64,000 bases of DNA, taken from IMG/VR virus record IMGVR_UViG_3300037258_000282, positions 1 to 64,000 of that record; one strand, given 5' to 3'. The notes beneath the pieces were generated by a model, which made no database searches, had not been told where the DNA came from, and saw only the letters and a list, made by a program, of their open reading frames with translations. The stretch's first letter is position 1; every line of letters begins with the position of its first letter. Shown one piece after another: positions 39,057 to 47,586 of the stretch. The DNA comes from a virus. The translations under genes and the position numbers were made by a program.

Positions 39057-39338
39057 TTAGAACGTCGACAGTGCCGCTCTCATCCAAGTATTAGATGAAG
39101 TGCACATATAAATGTAGCCAGAGTCATACGCGAAGTTTCCTGCGTTACCCACTGACGCGGAATTTGCTGGAGCTGAGTTGGAGATTATCACGTTGGCGCA
39201 GAGATTCGCTAACATTATCTGCCTGAGAGTGGCGTTAGCGTTCACTCCATTGGCGTTGTATATCACGAGCACCATGTCAGTAGCCGCCAGATTTGCGGCT
39301 ATTGGAAGCTCATCTACTGCTACTGGATTCTGGGCCAT
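39057..39338 (-). CDS. Putative virion-associated protein
   Basis: A 93-residue Ala/Asn-rich protein. SGYIYMCTSSNTWMRAAL is a common end of short phage structural and tail-fibre-like repeats. It directly follows the 446-residue structural-type gene, in the same direction. Confidence 0.5.
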   Translation of the reverse strand: MAQNPVAVDELPIAANLAATDMVLVIYNANGVNANATLRQIMLANLCANVIISNSAPANSASVGNAGNFAYDSGYIYMCTSSNTWMRAALSTF

Positions 39339-39341
39339 ATA

Positions 39342-40682
39342 TTAGACTGACCCACCGCCGGTATTGGCCACCGCCGAGATTATGTTGAGCAAGTCAGAAT
39401 AGAGTATCGCGTTGGCCGTGGAGTCCGCCGAGAAGGCGCCCTGCTTGCCGATAGTTCCAAGAGCTACGAGAGTCTCATAGTGGACTCTGTTAGCTCTTCC
39501 TCCTGCCACGAGAGTGAACACGTTCGCTCCATTCGAGGCGAAGAAAGATAGAGGCGCGGCGATGTTACCGTGAACTAGAGTTATTCCACTTCCTAGGTTG
39601 AACGTTGGAGTGAAGGTGTCGACCAATGGACCAACTCCATTTCCGTGGGCACCTGAAGCGTTGGAATATACTAGAGTATACGCGGAGGCGACGTTCGTGA
39701 ACCGAGATCCGGCATTCACTACTCCAAAGGATAGGTTTCCTCCGGTGGAGTTGGTCGTGACGTTGACGACCGCCGGAATTCCAAGCGTCGGCCACGTCAG
39801 CGGATATATGGTGATCAGATCTCCGTTGGTATAGGAGGTGACGTTAGTAGTTCCATTAGACCACGTCATTCCCTTCACGTTTCCATAGATCGCTCCGTTG
39901 GCATTGGCCGTGAAGCCGTATCCAGCGTTGCTTATGGTAAACTGAAGGTTTCCTCCAGTAGAGTTAGTCGTAAATGAGATGACGGCGTTGGCCTCGCCTC
40001 CCACGGCAGTTCCCTGCAAGTTGGCGACAGGCGACGCGATGATGAGCAGATTTGAGTTGCTCCATCCAGTAGCAGTTCCCGTGAGATATACGGAGTTGAC
40101 TACAGACGTCTGTGCTACGGCCGGCGTATTGTTACTAAATCCGAAGCCAGGATTAGCTATCGCGAATGATACCGGACCGCCGATCGAGTTTGTGGTCACT
40201 AGAGCGAGACCATTCGCTCCCGACGGGGATATTAAAGTCAATCCCATATTGTTGATATATGGACCAGGAGTGTTCGCGTTAGTGTTTACGTATGCGCCGT
40301 GAACTATGTTGACCTCGGCGATTGGTCCAGTACCGGCTCGACGAATATTCCAACCAGTGTGAGTTATGAGAGACCCAGAGCCACCGGTATTCGACGCTAC
40401 GGTCGAGTGAAGATTCGCAGAATGAGCGGTATTGACGCCGATGATTCCAACGGCGATTCCAGATAGGAACGCGCCTGGAGTAGTATTCTCGAACATCTGA
40501 ACGTCGACGTTAGCTCGCGAACCCGCGTACGTGTTTCCGAGGTGGGCGTTGGCGCCGTGTGGGGCTCCATTAGGAGCCCCCTTGACATAGACGTATGTCC
40601 CTAGCGGCGCGCCAATCGTAGTTTCTATCGTAGTCGTGCTGTTGGCCACGACGGAATTTGAGTTTAATCCCCACCCGCTCAA
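39342..40682 (-). CDS. Probable structural protein, Gly/Asn/Ser-rich
   Basis: A 446-residue protein of low Lys/Arg and high Gly, Asn, Ser and Thr content, with internal repeats around TTNSTGGNLQFTISNAGYGF (three related copies, near residues 165, 245 and 315). Such beta-rich repeats suit a capsid decoration, fibre or appendage protein. A TTG start with AAGGAG upstream and a TATAAATA motif (40712-40719) support late expression. Confidence 0.6.
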   Translation of the reverse strand: MSGWGLNSNSVVANSTTTIETTIGAPLGTYVYVKGAPNGAPHGANAHLGNTYAGSRANVDVQMFENTTPGAFLSGIAVGIIGVNTAHSANLHSTVASNTGGSGSLITHTGWNIRRAGTGPIAEVNIVHGAYVNTNANTPGPYINNMGLTLISPSGANGLALVTTNSIGGPVSFAIANPGFGFSNNTPAVAQTSVVNSVYLTGTATGWSNSNLLIIASPVANLQGTAVGGEANAVISFTTNSTGGNLQFTISNAGYGFTANANGAIYGNVKGMTWSNGTTNVTSYTNGDLITIYPLTWPTLGIPAVVNVTTNSTGGNLSFGVVNAGSRFTNVASAYTLVYSNASGAHGNGVGPLVDTFTPTFNLGSGITLVHGNIAAPLSFFASNGANVFTLVAGGRANRVHYETLVALGTIGKQGAFSADSTANAILYSDLLNIISAVANTGGGSV

Positions 40683-40711
40683 GTGCGTCTCCTTAGGTTG
40701 TGATTTCTTAT

Positions 40712-40719
40712 TATTTATA
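40712..40719 (-). promoter_or_regulatory. Late-promoter motif TATAAATA
   Basis: A perfect TATAAATA on the minus strand, 30 bases upstream of the structural-type gene. Confidence 0.6.
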
Positions 40720-40747
40720 CCATTTGGAGACTTAACTTAGAACTCAG

Positions 40748-40939
40748 TCACTGAGTCATCATGTCGAGCACGTACGCAGACTGCTTGGATATCTTCCTCG
40801 CGACTCCATCAACTATGAGTATGTGGTGATCCTTATCGTACCTGAGATCGTGATAGTCGTGGATAACGCGCATAGCGGCCTCGTGATTACCGGCCGCTAT
40901 GATCTTCTTGATTAGATCTACCTTCTTTTCGTCAGTCAA
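40748..40939 (-). CDS. Small hypothetical protein
   Basis: A 63-residue protein; start overlaps the upstream stop. DYHDLRYDKDHHILIVDGVARK is beta-like and charged. Unrecognised. Confidence 0.55.
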   Translation of the reverse strand: MTDEKKVDLIKKIIAAGNHEAAMRVIHDYHDLRYDKDHHILIVDGVARKISKQSAYVLDMMTQ

Positions 40940-41186
40940 CGCTCTCGACTATCCTTCCAAACTCTCGCTCGATCGACTCCTTGTCGTCTGGCTTTTCAGC
41001 TTCCATGTAGCTTGAGTAATACTCACCCACCACGTCAGTTGGAATTCCATGAGTTTTTCCCGTATCTGGATGAATCAAATGAATAAACCCAAATTCGTCA
41101 GTCTTACCCATCTTAACCTGAGCCATAAGGCTTGGAGTATCTGGCCTCTCTAGGTCGAGAGATCCCATGTACTGTCTCTTTACCAT
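40932..41186 (-). CDS. Small hypothetical protein
   Basis: An 84-residue protein with FGFIHLIHPDTGKTHGIPTDVV in the middle and an acidic C-terminus. Unrecognised; probably part of the virion gene group. Confidence 0.55.
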   Translation of the reverse strand: MVKRQYMGSLDLERPDTPSLMAQVKMGKTDEFGFIHLIHPDTGKTHGIPTDVVGEYYSSYMEAEKPDDKESIEREFGRIVESVD

Positions 41187-41207
41187 TCACCACACCGTAA
41201 GTTAAAC

Positions 41208-42683
41208 TCACTTACTCTTCTTAGAGTCCGTCAGCGCGTTTGTTGGAACACCATCTACTATCTTGTCGCCTCGACCCTTTCCGACCTGAGGACCATCGTC
41301 GTCTCGCTGAGAGCCTGGCTTCGCCTCGACCAAACCAGCCATACCGGCGATCTCGTCCCTATAGAACGTTACTCCATCTATCACTAGATTGATCTCCTCC
41401 GTGATATTCTGACAGTCTGATAGAACTCCCGTGACGTACGTCGAGATATCTTCTTTCTCTACCGCCTGATTCGCGCTCTCCTTGAATGTCTTTTTCACCT
41501 TAGACTTATAGTCTCTTACGCTGGTCTTACCACCGGCGTCGGCTTTCGAGTATGGAACCATCTCCCTGGCCTTATTCCTGGCGTCTCTGTGATCTGACGC
41601 GATGACGGCATGAACGAATCCATCTTCTGGTATGTTCATCCAGGACTTCTTGTGATGAACTATGAATATGCGACCAGAATCAGCAGAAGCTTCCTCGGTG
41701 GCCTTGACCTTAGTCTGCCCGGAATATTTCGCGAGAGCCGACTTAATTCCCTTCTCTCGCCCAGCGATGGACTTCTTAGCGTGATCGGCGGCCCACTTAT
41801 CCTGAGGGTCCTCTGATCCCTTTAGAGCCGCCGCGGTCTTCTTCTTCGCCGCGACGTCATCCCTCGCGCCACCTATGTAGCTATCAAGTTTACCATGAGA
41901 TATCTCATCTACCTGCTCAACTTCTTCCTTCACGGCCGACTTCTTCTTATCGTCGACACTCTTTGGCTCCATCTTTCCAGACGCCACGTAGTTAGCGAAT
42001 CGAGCGTTCGAGTTATGCTTAGCGTATCTCGCCAGCGTCTGTCTCGTCAGCTCTATCAGAACGTCCGACCTCGACATTCCCTCGAACATCCTCTTGGTGG
42101 TATCGGCGATCTCTCCCTGGAGCTTCTTCGCGCGCGACTCATTCTCCTTTCCCTCGAGATCGTCAGTATTGAGATCTACAGTAGCCTCGTCAAACTCACC
42201 GCGCGTGATATTCTTATCAGAAGTGCCGTTCTTGTTCTTTCTTGCGGCATCCGCGGTGATATCAGCCTTGAGCTTCTTGTCGGCCTTAGTCTTGGCGGCC
42301 TCGTCTACGATTTTATCATTTGTCTTTGGATCGGTGTCGACCTTCGTCTTGCCGGTGGTCTTCAGTATCTTACCCTTCTTACCGTCCTCTATGTCGGCGA
42401 CTTTCTTGTCGTTCTTAACCATAGAATCGTCAGAGTCTTTATCATCGGAGCTCTTGGAATCGTCGTCATTCTTTCCAAATGGAGGCTTCTTGGAGTCCTT
42501 ATCCTTAGAGTCCTTAGAGTCCTTATCCTTGGAGCTCTTATCTTCCTTTCCAAATGAAGGCTTCTTGGAGTCCTTATCCTTGGAATCCTTACCCGACTCG
42601 TCCTTCTTTTCAAACTTCTCGCTTAGAACTCCACTCACGGCGGCAATTAGGCTTTGCGGCAGGCCAAACATAGACTTAGGCAT
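41208..42683 (-). CDS. Lys/Asp/Ser-rich protein, possible head-core component
   Basis: A 491-residue protein. Residues about 22-100 are a KDSKDKDSKKP repeat coded by direct DNA repeats at 42480-42600; the whole is about one third K, D and S. VEQVDEISHGKLDSYIGGARDD near residue 250 resembles a helix-turn motif seen in other large phage proteins. Composition and position suggest an internal or scaffold protein, but I cannot assign it. A GATAAATA motif at 42724-42731 precedes it. Confidence 0.55.
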   Translation of the reverse strand: MPKSMFGLPQSLIAAVSGVLSEKFEKKDESGKDSKDKDSKKPSFGKEDKSSKDKDSKDSKDKDSKKPPFGKNDDDSKSSDDKDSDDSMVKNDKKVADIEDGKKGKILKTTGKTKVDTDPKTNDKIVDEAAKTKADKKLKADITADAARKNKNGTSDKNITRGEFDEATVDLNTDDLEGKENESRAKKLQGEIADTTKRMFEGMSRSDVLIELTRQTLARYAKHNSNARFANYVASGKMEPKSVDDKKKSAVKEEVEQVDEISHGKLDSYIGGARDDVAAKKKTAAALKGSEDPQDKWAADHAKKSIAGREKGIKSALAKYSGQTKVKATEEASADSGRIFIVHHKKSWMNIPEDGFVHAVIASDHRDARNKAREMVPYSKADAGGKTSVRDYKSKVKKTFKESANQAVEKEDISTYVTGVLSDCQNITEEINLVIDGVTFYRDEIAGMAGLVEAKPGSQRDDDGPQVGKGRGDKIVDGVPTNALTDSKKSK

Positions 42684-42729
42684 ATGATCTTCCTTCTGAG
42701 ACGTCGGGTTAGTGATGACTCAGTATTTA

Positions 42730-43314
42730 TCACTCCTTTGCTTTAATGGACTTTAGTCGCCGCCGGACGTCCCTATACATCTCAGCTACCTTACTTTCTA
42801 TCATCGCCTCCGGCGCGCCCTGACGAAAAGTGTCAAAGTCATTCCTATCGGCGGCCTCTCTCATCATCGTGCCAGATATAATGTCTCTGCCTGGAATAAG
42901 AATTGAGTCTATAAACTTAAAGTCATAGAATCCGTGAGGGTAGGCGTTCCCATTATACTTCTTCAGTAATTCGTAGTACTCGTCGCGTCGATCTTCGCCA
43001 CTGACTACTACGAAGATCCTGCACCCATCTGCATATATCTTAGATGCGTGGTGAAGTATAGATGGAGAGTCGTGCGACGACTCTGAGATCTTAACTTGGT
43101 CTCCAAACGTAAGGCGACCGTACTTAAGTTTCTGCTTCACCGTCAGGGGGTTTTTCTTAGAACTCACCGCGTGAGACACTATGATGTTGTACTTGCCGCC
43201 GTTTTTTTCGGCTAGTGACTTCGCCTTAAGTACTCCAAGCTCGTGACCCTTAGTCCAAGGTTGTGCCCTGCCCCACCATAGGGTCTGATACTCACGCCCT
43301 ACGTCAGTCATCAA
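42730..43314 (-). CDS. NMN-adenylyltransferase-like enzyme
   Basis: A 194-residue HIGH-superfamily nucleotidyltransferase. GRAQPWTKGHELGV at residues 15-28 corresponds to GRFQPxHxGH, and GRDIISGTMMREAA near residue 145 to the ISGTxxR motif of NadM/NadR and cytidylyltransferases. The first His of HxGH is replaced by Thr (WTKGH). Substrate unknown; NAD synthesis is a guess. Coupled to the ligase-like gene upstream. Confidence 0.7.
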   Translation of the reverse strand: MMTDVGREYQTLWWGRAQPWTKGHELGVLKAKSLAEKNGGKYNIIVSHAVSSKKNPLTVKQKLKYGRLTFGDQVKISESSHDSPSILHHASKIYADGCRIFVVVSGEDRRDEYYELLKKYNGNAYPHGFYDFKFIDSILIPGRDIISGTMMREAADRNDFDTFRQGAPEAMIESKVAEMYRDVRRRLKSIKAKE

Positions 43315-44498
43315 TCTCTCTTGGAATGCTTGGCAAAATTCATCTTAGAAAACTCCGAGCGATCGACTAACTTGACGCTGTCTCCGCGTCTATTAGTCGC
43401 CACGACTCCCTCTGGGGCAGTCGGCTTACCGTCGATACTTCTCGCGTACCCACCACCGCGGCCCAGTACTTTAACTAGTACGTTCTTGGCTTTCTGAAGA
43501 TGGCCGTGTAACTTCAACATACTATCAAAGTGTTTGGAATTGTCAACGGCACGCTGAATCTTACTCGCGTATCCCTGAGCCTTCCTCTGCCTTCCAGACT
43601 CCGTCTTAAGTTTTTCTACCGCGCTCTTTGACTTATCTGTGAGAAAATTGATGTATCCATTCAGTGACGGCTCTTTTCCATTTCTGATAGAGTCGTTGAC
43701 GTGGGCTTCGATAGAAGATCCGTGATCCCTCAGAATATCAGGTGTCTCGGGCTTCATCTTCCCATATTCTCCGGTAGCTAGAGCCCGGTGAAATAGGAAC
43801 TCTCTCTGCTCGTCAGGCGAGTAGCTAGATGGATTTATCTTAATATTATTAGACATCCGGTGTACGTCAGGATGATCTTGAAACTTCGAGTGGTCCGACT
43901 CCTCCATGGGTTCGGCCCTCATCTGATGCGGCTCTCCCCTTCCCACGTACTTAGTGTGAATGGCGATGCCGAATTTAGATCTACCAACCTTCTTTCCCTC
44001 GGCGGAATCTTTGGGTACAGAATAAGTTATGAGGTTGGGAGTAAATGAAGTGTTGGCGCCATCGACTATCCTATCAAGTGAGGAGTGCATCACGTCTCCC
44101 TGGTACACTCCTCCCGTAGGTGGCATTATCTTAGGTAAGTGTCTGAGAGCAAACTTCAGCTTGTCAGTCAGACCGCTACCCGGGCCGTGATTGTTATGAA
44201 TGTCGGCGTTGGTATAGTTGATCTTAGGCTTCGAGTTAAACGCTGACTTCGTTGCTACGAAGAACTGACCGGACCTAGGATGAGTGCCAAATACTAGAGA
44301 AGGAGACCCATCCAGCTTCTCAGAGACGTGAATCTTACCATCATGTCCGAGAAGCTTTCTATGAACTCCATCGAGAAACTCAGCGGCTAGCCCCACTCCA
44401 GAGTGGCCACCGCGAATAGGAAGATCTTCTAGATGAGTGAGGTGCTTGAGCGGCGCGGCGACTCGCTCCTCAGTAACAAATTCTTGAAAACTCTTCAT
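43311..44498 (-). CDS. Ligase-fold protein (DUF6267 type)
   Basis: A 395-residue protein. VSEKLDGSPSLVFG (Lys near residue 61) is motif I of the nucleotidyltransferase/ligase superfamily; GGVYQGDVMHS, APEGVVATNRRGDSVKLVDR supply motifs III-V. It begins MKSFQEFVTEE, like N-terminal peptides that direct T4-type internal proteins into the head, so it may be packaged; this is inference. Downstream gene overlaps its stop. Confidence 0.65.
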   Translation of the reverse strand: MKSFQEFVTEERVAAPLKHLTHLEDLPIRGGHSGVGLAAEFLDGVHRKLLGHDGKIHVSEKLDGSPSLVFGTHPRSGQFFVATKSAFNSKPKINYTNADIHNNHGPGSGLTDKLKFALRHLPKIMPPTGGVYQGDVMHSSLDRIVDGANTSFTPNLITYSVPKDSAEGKKVGRSKFGIAIHTKYVGRGEPHQMRAEPMEESDHSKFQDHPDVHRMSNNIKINPSSYSPDEQREFLFHRALATGEYGKMKPETPDILRDHGSSIEAHVNDSIRNGKEPSLNGYINFLTDKSKSAVEKLKTESGRQRKAQGYASKIQRAVDNSKHFDSMLKLHGHLQKAKNVLVKVLGRGGGYARSIDGKPTAPEGVVATNRRGDSVKLVDRSEFSKMNFAKHSKRD

Positions 44499-45448
44499 TT
44501 TTTTCTCAAAGCCTTGTTTATGTCTATGGAAGTATTCCTCTTCGTCGCCATATATACACCGACCCTTCCTCCCGTGTCAACATTATTTGCGCCGAGGCGG
44601 TGCTCGCACATTATCTTACATTCCACCGCCTCCGACATATAGTTGTTTCTCGCGTTAGAGTAGATGTTGTCTGCCGTGAATTTGTATATTCCCGAGCTTA
44701 TCTTCTTCAGTCCCACGCTTGACCCGTGAAGTACGGCCTGAACGTTGTCGATACCATACTTCTTTCCATGATCCATCCCGTACATAGACTTATGTATCAG
44801 ATCTCTATCTGGTGAATAATCACTATTTAGTCCAAAGTGATATGCCGGATATCCAGGTGGAAGCCACTTCTGTCCAGGAATAGTCATATCTCTTTTTATG
44901 ATGAACTTACTCACGGCGATCCTCATTCGCTCGAAGTGCATCTTATCGCACACTCCGGCAAACTGCTGAAACGTCTTTGCCTTGAGAGATAAGAAGATCA
45001 CGTGCTTCATCCCATTGACTAAGATGACGTCACACTTATGTCCGGCCACAGCGTCCGTTACTCCAGTTACCGAGAACTTCTTTCTCCCGATTATGATCGC
45101 TATAGGTCGCCCACCATTTTCCGCGACGGCCTCGGCCACCGCTACTCCGAGGGCGGCTTTCTGACTCTTCTCGATGGCCATGACGTTGTCTCTATTCTTT
45201 GGAAGCTTTGGCTTATCCAGCATAGAGATGCGCTCCGTAACCACGATCTCCCCATAGGAGAGGTCTGCGATGAAGTATCTATCGCCGTCGAGTCTGACAT
45301 TAGATACTCGAACTTGGGACTTGTATGGTATGACTGACCTTTTTCCCTTAAAGAGATAGGTCGTCATATTCATCAGGTCCTCAGTAAAGTACTTAGTCGC
45401 GTGGCTCACCGCGCGCGGACTCTCACTGTTAGCGTATATGGTTCCCAT
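44495..45448 (-). CDS. Hypothetical protein, nuclease-like pattern
   Basis: A 317-residue protein I do not recognise. HKCDVILVNGMKHVIFLSLKAKTFQQFAG near residues 137-165 has the spacing of a PD-(D/E)XK nuclease core (Asp, then S-L-K), but there is no other support. ATG 45448 follows GGAG. It overlaps the ligase-like gene by four bases. Confidence 0.6.
   Translation of the reverse strand: MGTIYANSESPRAVSHATKYFTEDLMNMTTYLFKGKRSVIPYKSQVRVSNVRLDGDRYFIADLSYGEIVVTERISMLDKPKLPKNRDNVMAIEKSQKAALGVAVAEAVAENGGRPIAIIIGRKKFSVTGVTDAVAGHKCDVILVNGMKHVIFLSLKAKTFQQFAGVCDKMHFERMRIAVSKFIIKRDMTIPGQKWLPPGYPAYHFGLNSDYSPDRDLIHKSMYGMDHGKKYGIDNVQAVLHGSSVGLKKISSGIYKFTADNIYSNARNNYMSEAVECKIMCEHRLGANNVDTGGRVGVYMATKRNTSIDINKALRKK
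44551..44580 (-). promoter_or_regulatory. Promoter of the ligase-like gene
   Basis: Minus strand: TTGACA (44580-44575), 18-bp spacer, TATATA (44556-44551), inside the upstream coding region. Confidence 0.5.
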
Positions 45449-45484
45449 CAACTTATCTCCATGATATGAATCGTGATTATCTGA

Positions 45485-45513
45485 TTGACACCCACATAAG
45501 TAAGTGATAGATT
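45485..45513 (+). promoter_or_regulatory. Plus-strand promoter of the 45.5-kb island
   Basis: TTGACA (45485-45490), 17-bp spacer, TAGATT (45508-45513), directed into the only plus-strand genes of this region. Confidence 0.6.
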
Positions 45514-45640
45514 TGCCTTCGTTGAAGGCGGCTTCTACTCACGAGACGATGCCATGGAGGCGCCTGTTGCGCTACGTACCAACCGTGATACAGCACGCAA
45601 CTACTATGAGATGCTGGATACATTCCGAATGGAGGCATGA
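45500..45640 (+). pseudogene. 5'-truncated gene fragment
   Basis: From 45500 to the TGA at 45638 a frame encodes a protein-like sequence (FAFVEGGFYSRDD..., NRDTARNYYEMLDTF), but it has no ATG, GTG or TTG before ATG 45554 and a stop at 45497. If translated from 45554 it gives 28 residues. Its codon choice (GGC, CGT, GCA) differs from the neighbours. Probably the 3' end of an acquired gene. Confidence 0.5.
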
Positions 45641-45643
45641 TAT

Positions 45644-45844
45644 ATGCGCCTCGGCAGCATTCAGCGTGATGTTGTGGCCTACCTCACTCGGTGCAGCGAG
45701 AAGCGCGGTGTGATTCGCTCTACAACTAAAGCTGATGAATTTCAGGGCTATGATCTTGAACAGGTAGAGCGCGCTCTTACTGGCCTCATGCGTCGTGGCA
45801 TCGTTCGACGCGAGGGCATTTGGTATGTTTTGGCGAAGTGGTAG
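45644..45844 (+). CDS. Small winged-helix DNA-binding protein
   Basis: A 66-residue protein whose whole length fits a winged helix: RDVVAYLTRCSE (H1), LEQVERALTGLMRRGIVRREGIWYVL (recognition helix and wing). GGAGG stands eight bases before ATG 45644. Likely a transcription regulator. Codon usage (CGT, GGC, GCT) is unlike the surrounding phage genes, and it is the only plus-strand gene between 29.7 and 55.6 kb. Confidence 0.65.
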   Translation: MRLGSIQRDVVAYLTRCSEKRGVIRSTTKADEFQGYDLEQVERALTGLMRRGIVRREGIWYVLAKW

Positions 45845-45976
45845 ATGCCAACACCAGTCTTCGATCGGGAGGACTTATCGTTCCCTCGGCCTACATCGAA
45901 GCGATACACTAGAGTCGACTCTAGTGTATCGTCGCGCTCTTCATCTCATACCTATTTCCCTGCGCGTCGAACATGA
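45845..45976 (+). pseudogene. Possible 3'-truncated gene start
   Basis: ATG 45845 follows the stop of the winged-helix gene (TAGATG). MPTPVFDREDLSFPRPTSKRY looks like a genuine protein start; after about residue 24 it runs through the palindrome at 45902-45931 into the minus-strand gene and loses protein character. Probably the 5' end of an acquired gene cut at the palindrome. Confidence 0.35.
45902..45931. terminator. Perfect 30-bp palindrome between convergent genes
   Basis: CGATACACTAGAGTC and its exact complement meet at 45916/45917. It lies at the junction of the foreign island with the minus-strand ADP-ribosyltransferase-like gene, overlapping the latter's last codons. It could be a bidirectional terminator or mark the insertion junction. 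Confidence 0.7.
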
Positions 45977-46526
45977 ACCTATCGATGATTCTAATTCTAT
46001 TAGCATAGTATGAGATGTATACATCGTGCAGCGCCGTACCCATGTTGCTGCCACCGTTATATCTCAGAGAGTCATACCCTAATCTCTTAAGTAACTCTCT
46101 GGCTCTCGCAGTCTGAGTCATTCCCTGGGATATTCCCTTGAATACCTGCTCTCCAGTGAGAGTCAGCGCTCCATCTGACAGCTGTCCTAGAACCAGGTAC
46201 TTATCTGCCCCGGAAGATAGGAGTCCAGCCCCGCGCGCGAAGCTCTCCATCTCACTTCTAGTTGAGAACATCTTCTTAATATTGGAGGAGGGAATATAGT
46301 TGTCGACGTCGAAGCACTTGTCTATCAGAAGATCTACCTTATACACTATGCGATCTCCGCCAGATTTTCTGGCCATGGATCTCGCGTAAGTATAGGCGAC
46401 GTCGGCAGTGTTCGTGAAGTAGGCCACTCCACCCCCGTAATAGTCATTTATTACGCGAGCCTTACCCTGATCGAACTGAGAGAACGATGAGTTAGTTCCA
46501 TGAAATAGAGTCTCAGTCTTACTCAC
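45921..46526 (-). CDS. Putative ADP-ribosyltransferase
   Basis: A 201-residue protein. LFHGTNSSFSQFD (residues 7-19), YGGGVAYFTNTADVAYTYARSMA (about 30-52) and GYDSLRYNGGS...DVYISYYANRIRII near the C-terminus follow the ART fold used by many phage and bacterial ADP-ribosyltransferases (H-G-T, Y-F-T, then a late acidic/aromatic strand). The catalytic Glu is not obvious. T4-like phages modify host RNA polymerase with such enzymes; the target here is unknown. Confidence 0.55.
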   Translation of the reverse strand: MSKTETLFHGTNSSFSQFDQGKARVINDYYGGGVAYFTNTADVAYTYARSMARKSGGDRIVYKVDLLIDKCFDVDNYIPSSNIKKMFSTRSEMESFARGAGLLSSGADKYLVLGQLSDGALTLTGEQVFKGISQGMTQTARARELLKRLGYDSLRYNGGSNMGTALHDVYISYYANRIRIIDRFMFDAQGNRYEMKSATIH

Positions 46527-46717
46527 GCGCGCTTTAACTCTCTAAGCATGAAAGTCGGAGTGAACCCCTGAAACCCAGTAGAATTACTGATCTTCACTCC
46601 AACTCTCGCTCCACTGTAAGTATCAAACTTACGTAGAACTTGAGAGGTTAGGTTCTCAAAGATGTCGTAGAACTTCTTATTTCCATCTACTCTCTTACGG
46701 ATGATATAGCTTCCCAT
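46523..46717 (-). CDS. Small hypothetical protein
   Basis: A 64-residue basic protein. Overlaps the next gene by four bases. Unrecognised. Confidence 0.55.
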   Translation of the reverse strand: MGSYIIRKRVDGNKKFYDIFENLTSQVLRKFDTYSGARVGVKISNSTGFQGFTPTFMLRELKRA

Positions 46718-46718
46718 G

Positions 46719-46961
46719 TTAAGTATCCATATCTCTCTTAAAGTAAAACTCTTTGGTCTGACAATTCAAGACGATGTTCATCACGTAGTTATAACCAGGT
46801 GCAAGCTTAGGGGACGCCACCTCGCACAGATAGTAGTCCATATCTCCAATCCAAGAAGCCTTAAGTATTCTAAGATCTTCTCTTGGATAAGTGAGTAGGA
46901 ATATCAAGAAGTCTCGAGTTACCTCGACCGTACATCTACCCCAGTTGTCCTCTACTCTCAT
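46719..46961 (-). CDS. Small hypothetical protein
   Basis: An 80-residue protein with ASWIGDMDYYLCEV in the middle, ATG 46961. Unrecognised. Confidence 0.55.
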   Translation of the reverse strand: MRVEDNWGRCTVEVTRDFLIFLLTYPREDLRILKASWIGDMDYYLCEVASPKLAPGYNYVMNIVLNCQTKEFYFKRDMDT

Positions 46962-46971
46962 GATGCTCTTC

Positions 46972-47586
46972 CTAATCTATGTAGAAGCGCCCGTTTATAT
47001 CGGCGCCATTTCGACCACGCTGATAGATGTAGTTAGTAAATGTCTCAACATCTCTCTGCGCCATCGTGGAATAGCCCTTTGTTCCATACTTTAAGATACG
47101 CCTGAGAGTAGCATTTGGGTAAGTGACTGTATTTAGACTTATGTTCTTGCGCAGAACATCACGAATCGCGGCTCTCGACGTGATAAGCCTACCATCAGAT
47201 ATGGCCGACATCCCGGCGACTATATCGAATGAGGAAAGCAGAGCCTCAGCGGTGTCAAAGTTGTGTTCCTCGACGAACTGTACCTTAGCGTCCTTGAACT
47301 TAAAGTTAGATAACTTTCCTTCCGGGCACTTGAACGTGCACTTAGCTCCGGCCTCTATTAAAACTTCTCGTGCCTTATCGGCGGCTACTTTATGCTTGAA
47401 GAATATGTCGTAGTCTACGACTACCTCGCTCTCGTCGAACAGCTTTCTAAGCGCCCCTCCCGCGAGGATCACTCCATAATTGAACTGAGAGAATATCTGA
47501 GAGAGCTCAATAAGCGTCGGCCATCCCCTCTTCTCAAGTATCACTCGAGTAGAATTTACATTAAACGTGATAAAGTTCATTGACAT
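46972..47586 (-). CDS. Nucleotidyltransferase-like protein
   Basis: A 204-residue protein. GVILAGGALRKLFDESEVVVDYDIFF (about residues 38-63) has the GG...D-x-D pattern of the pol-beta superfamily, which includes CCA-adding enzymes and poly(A) polymerases; the rest matches small phage members of this group. CCA repair of the tRNAs would be attractive, but the signature does not settle this. Start ATG 47586 or 47580. Confidence 0.6.
   Translation of the reverse strand: MSMNFITFNVNSTRVILEKRGWPTLIELSQIFSQFNYGVILAGGALRKLFDESEVVVDYDIFFKHKVAADKAREVLIEAGAKCTFKCPEGKLSNFKFKDAKVQFVEEHNFDTAEALLSSFDIVAGMSAISDGRLITSRAAIRDVLRKNISLNTVTYPNATLRRILKYGTKGYSTMAQRDVETFTNYIYQRGRNGADINGRFYID

Noticed and set aside
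45504-45713. 69-residue frame from GTG 45504
   Set aside because: Shifted relative to the protein-like fragment in this stretch and overlapping the winged-helix gene; no ribosome site.
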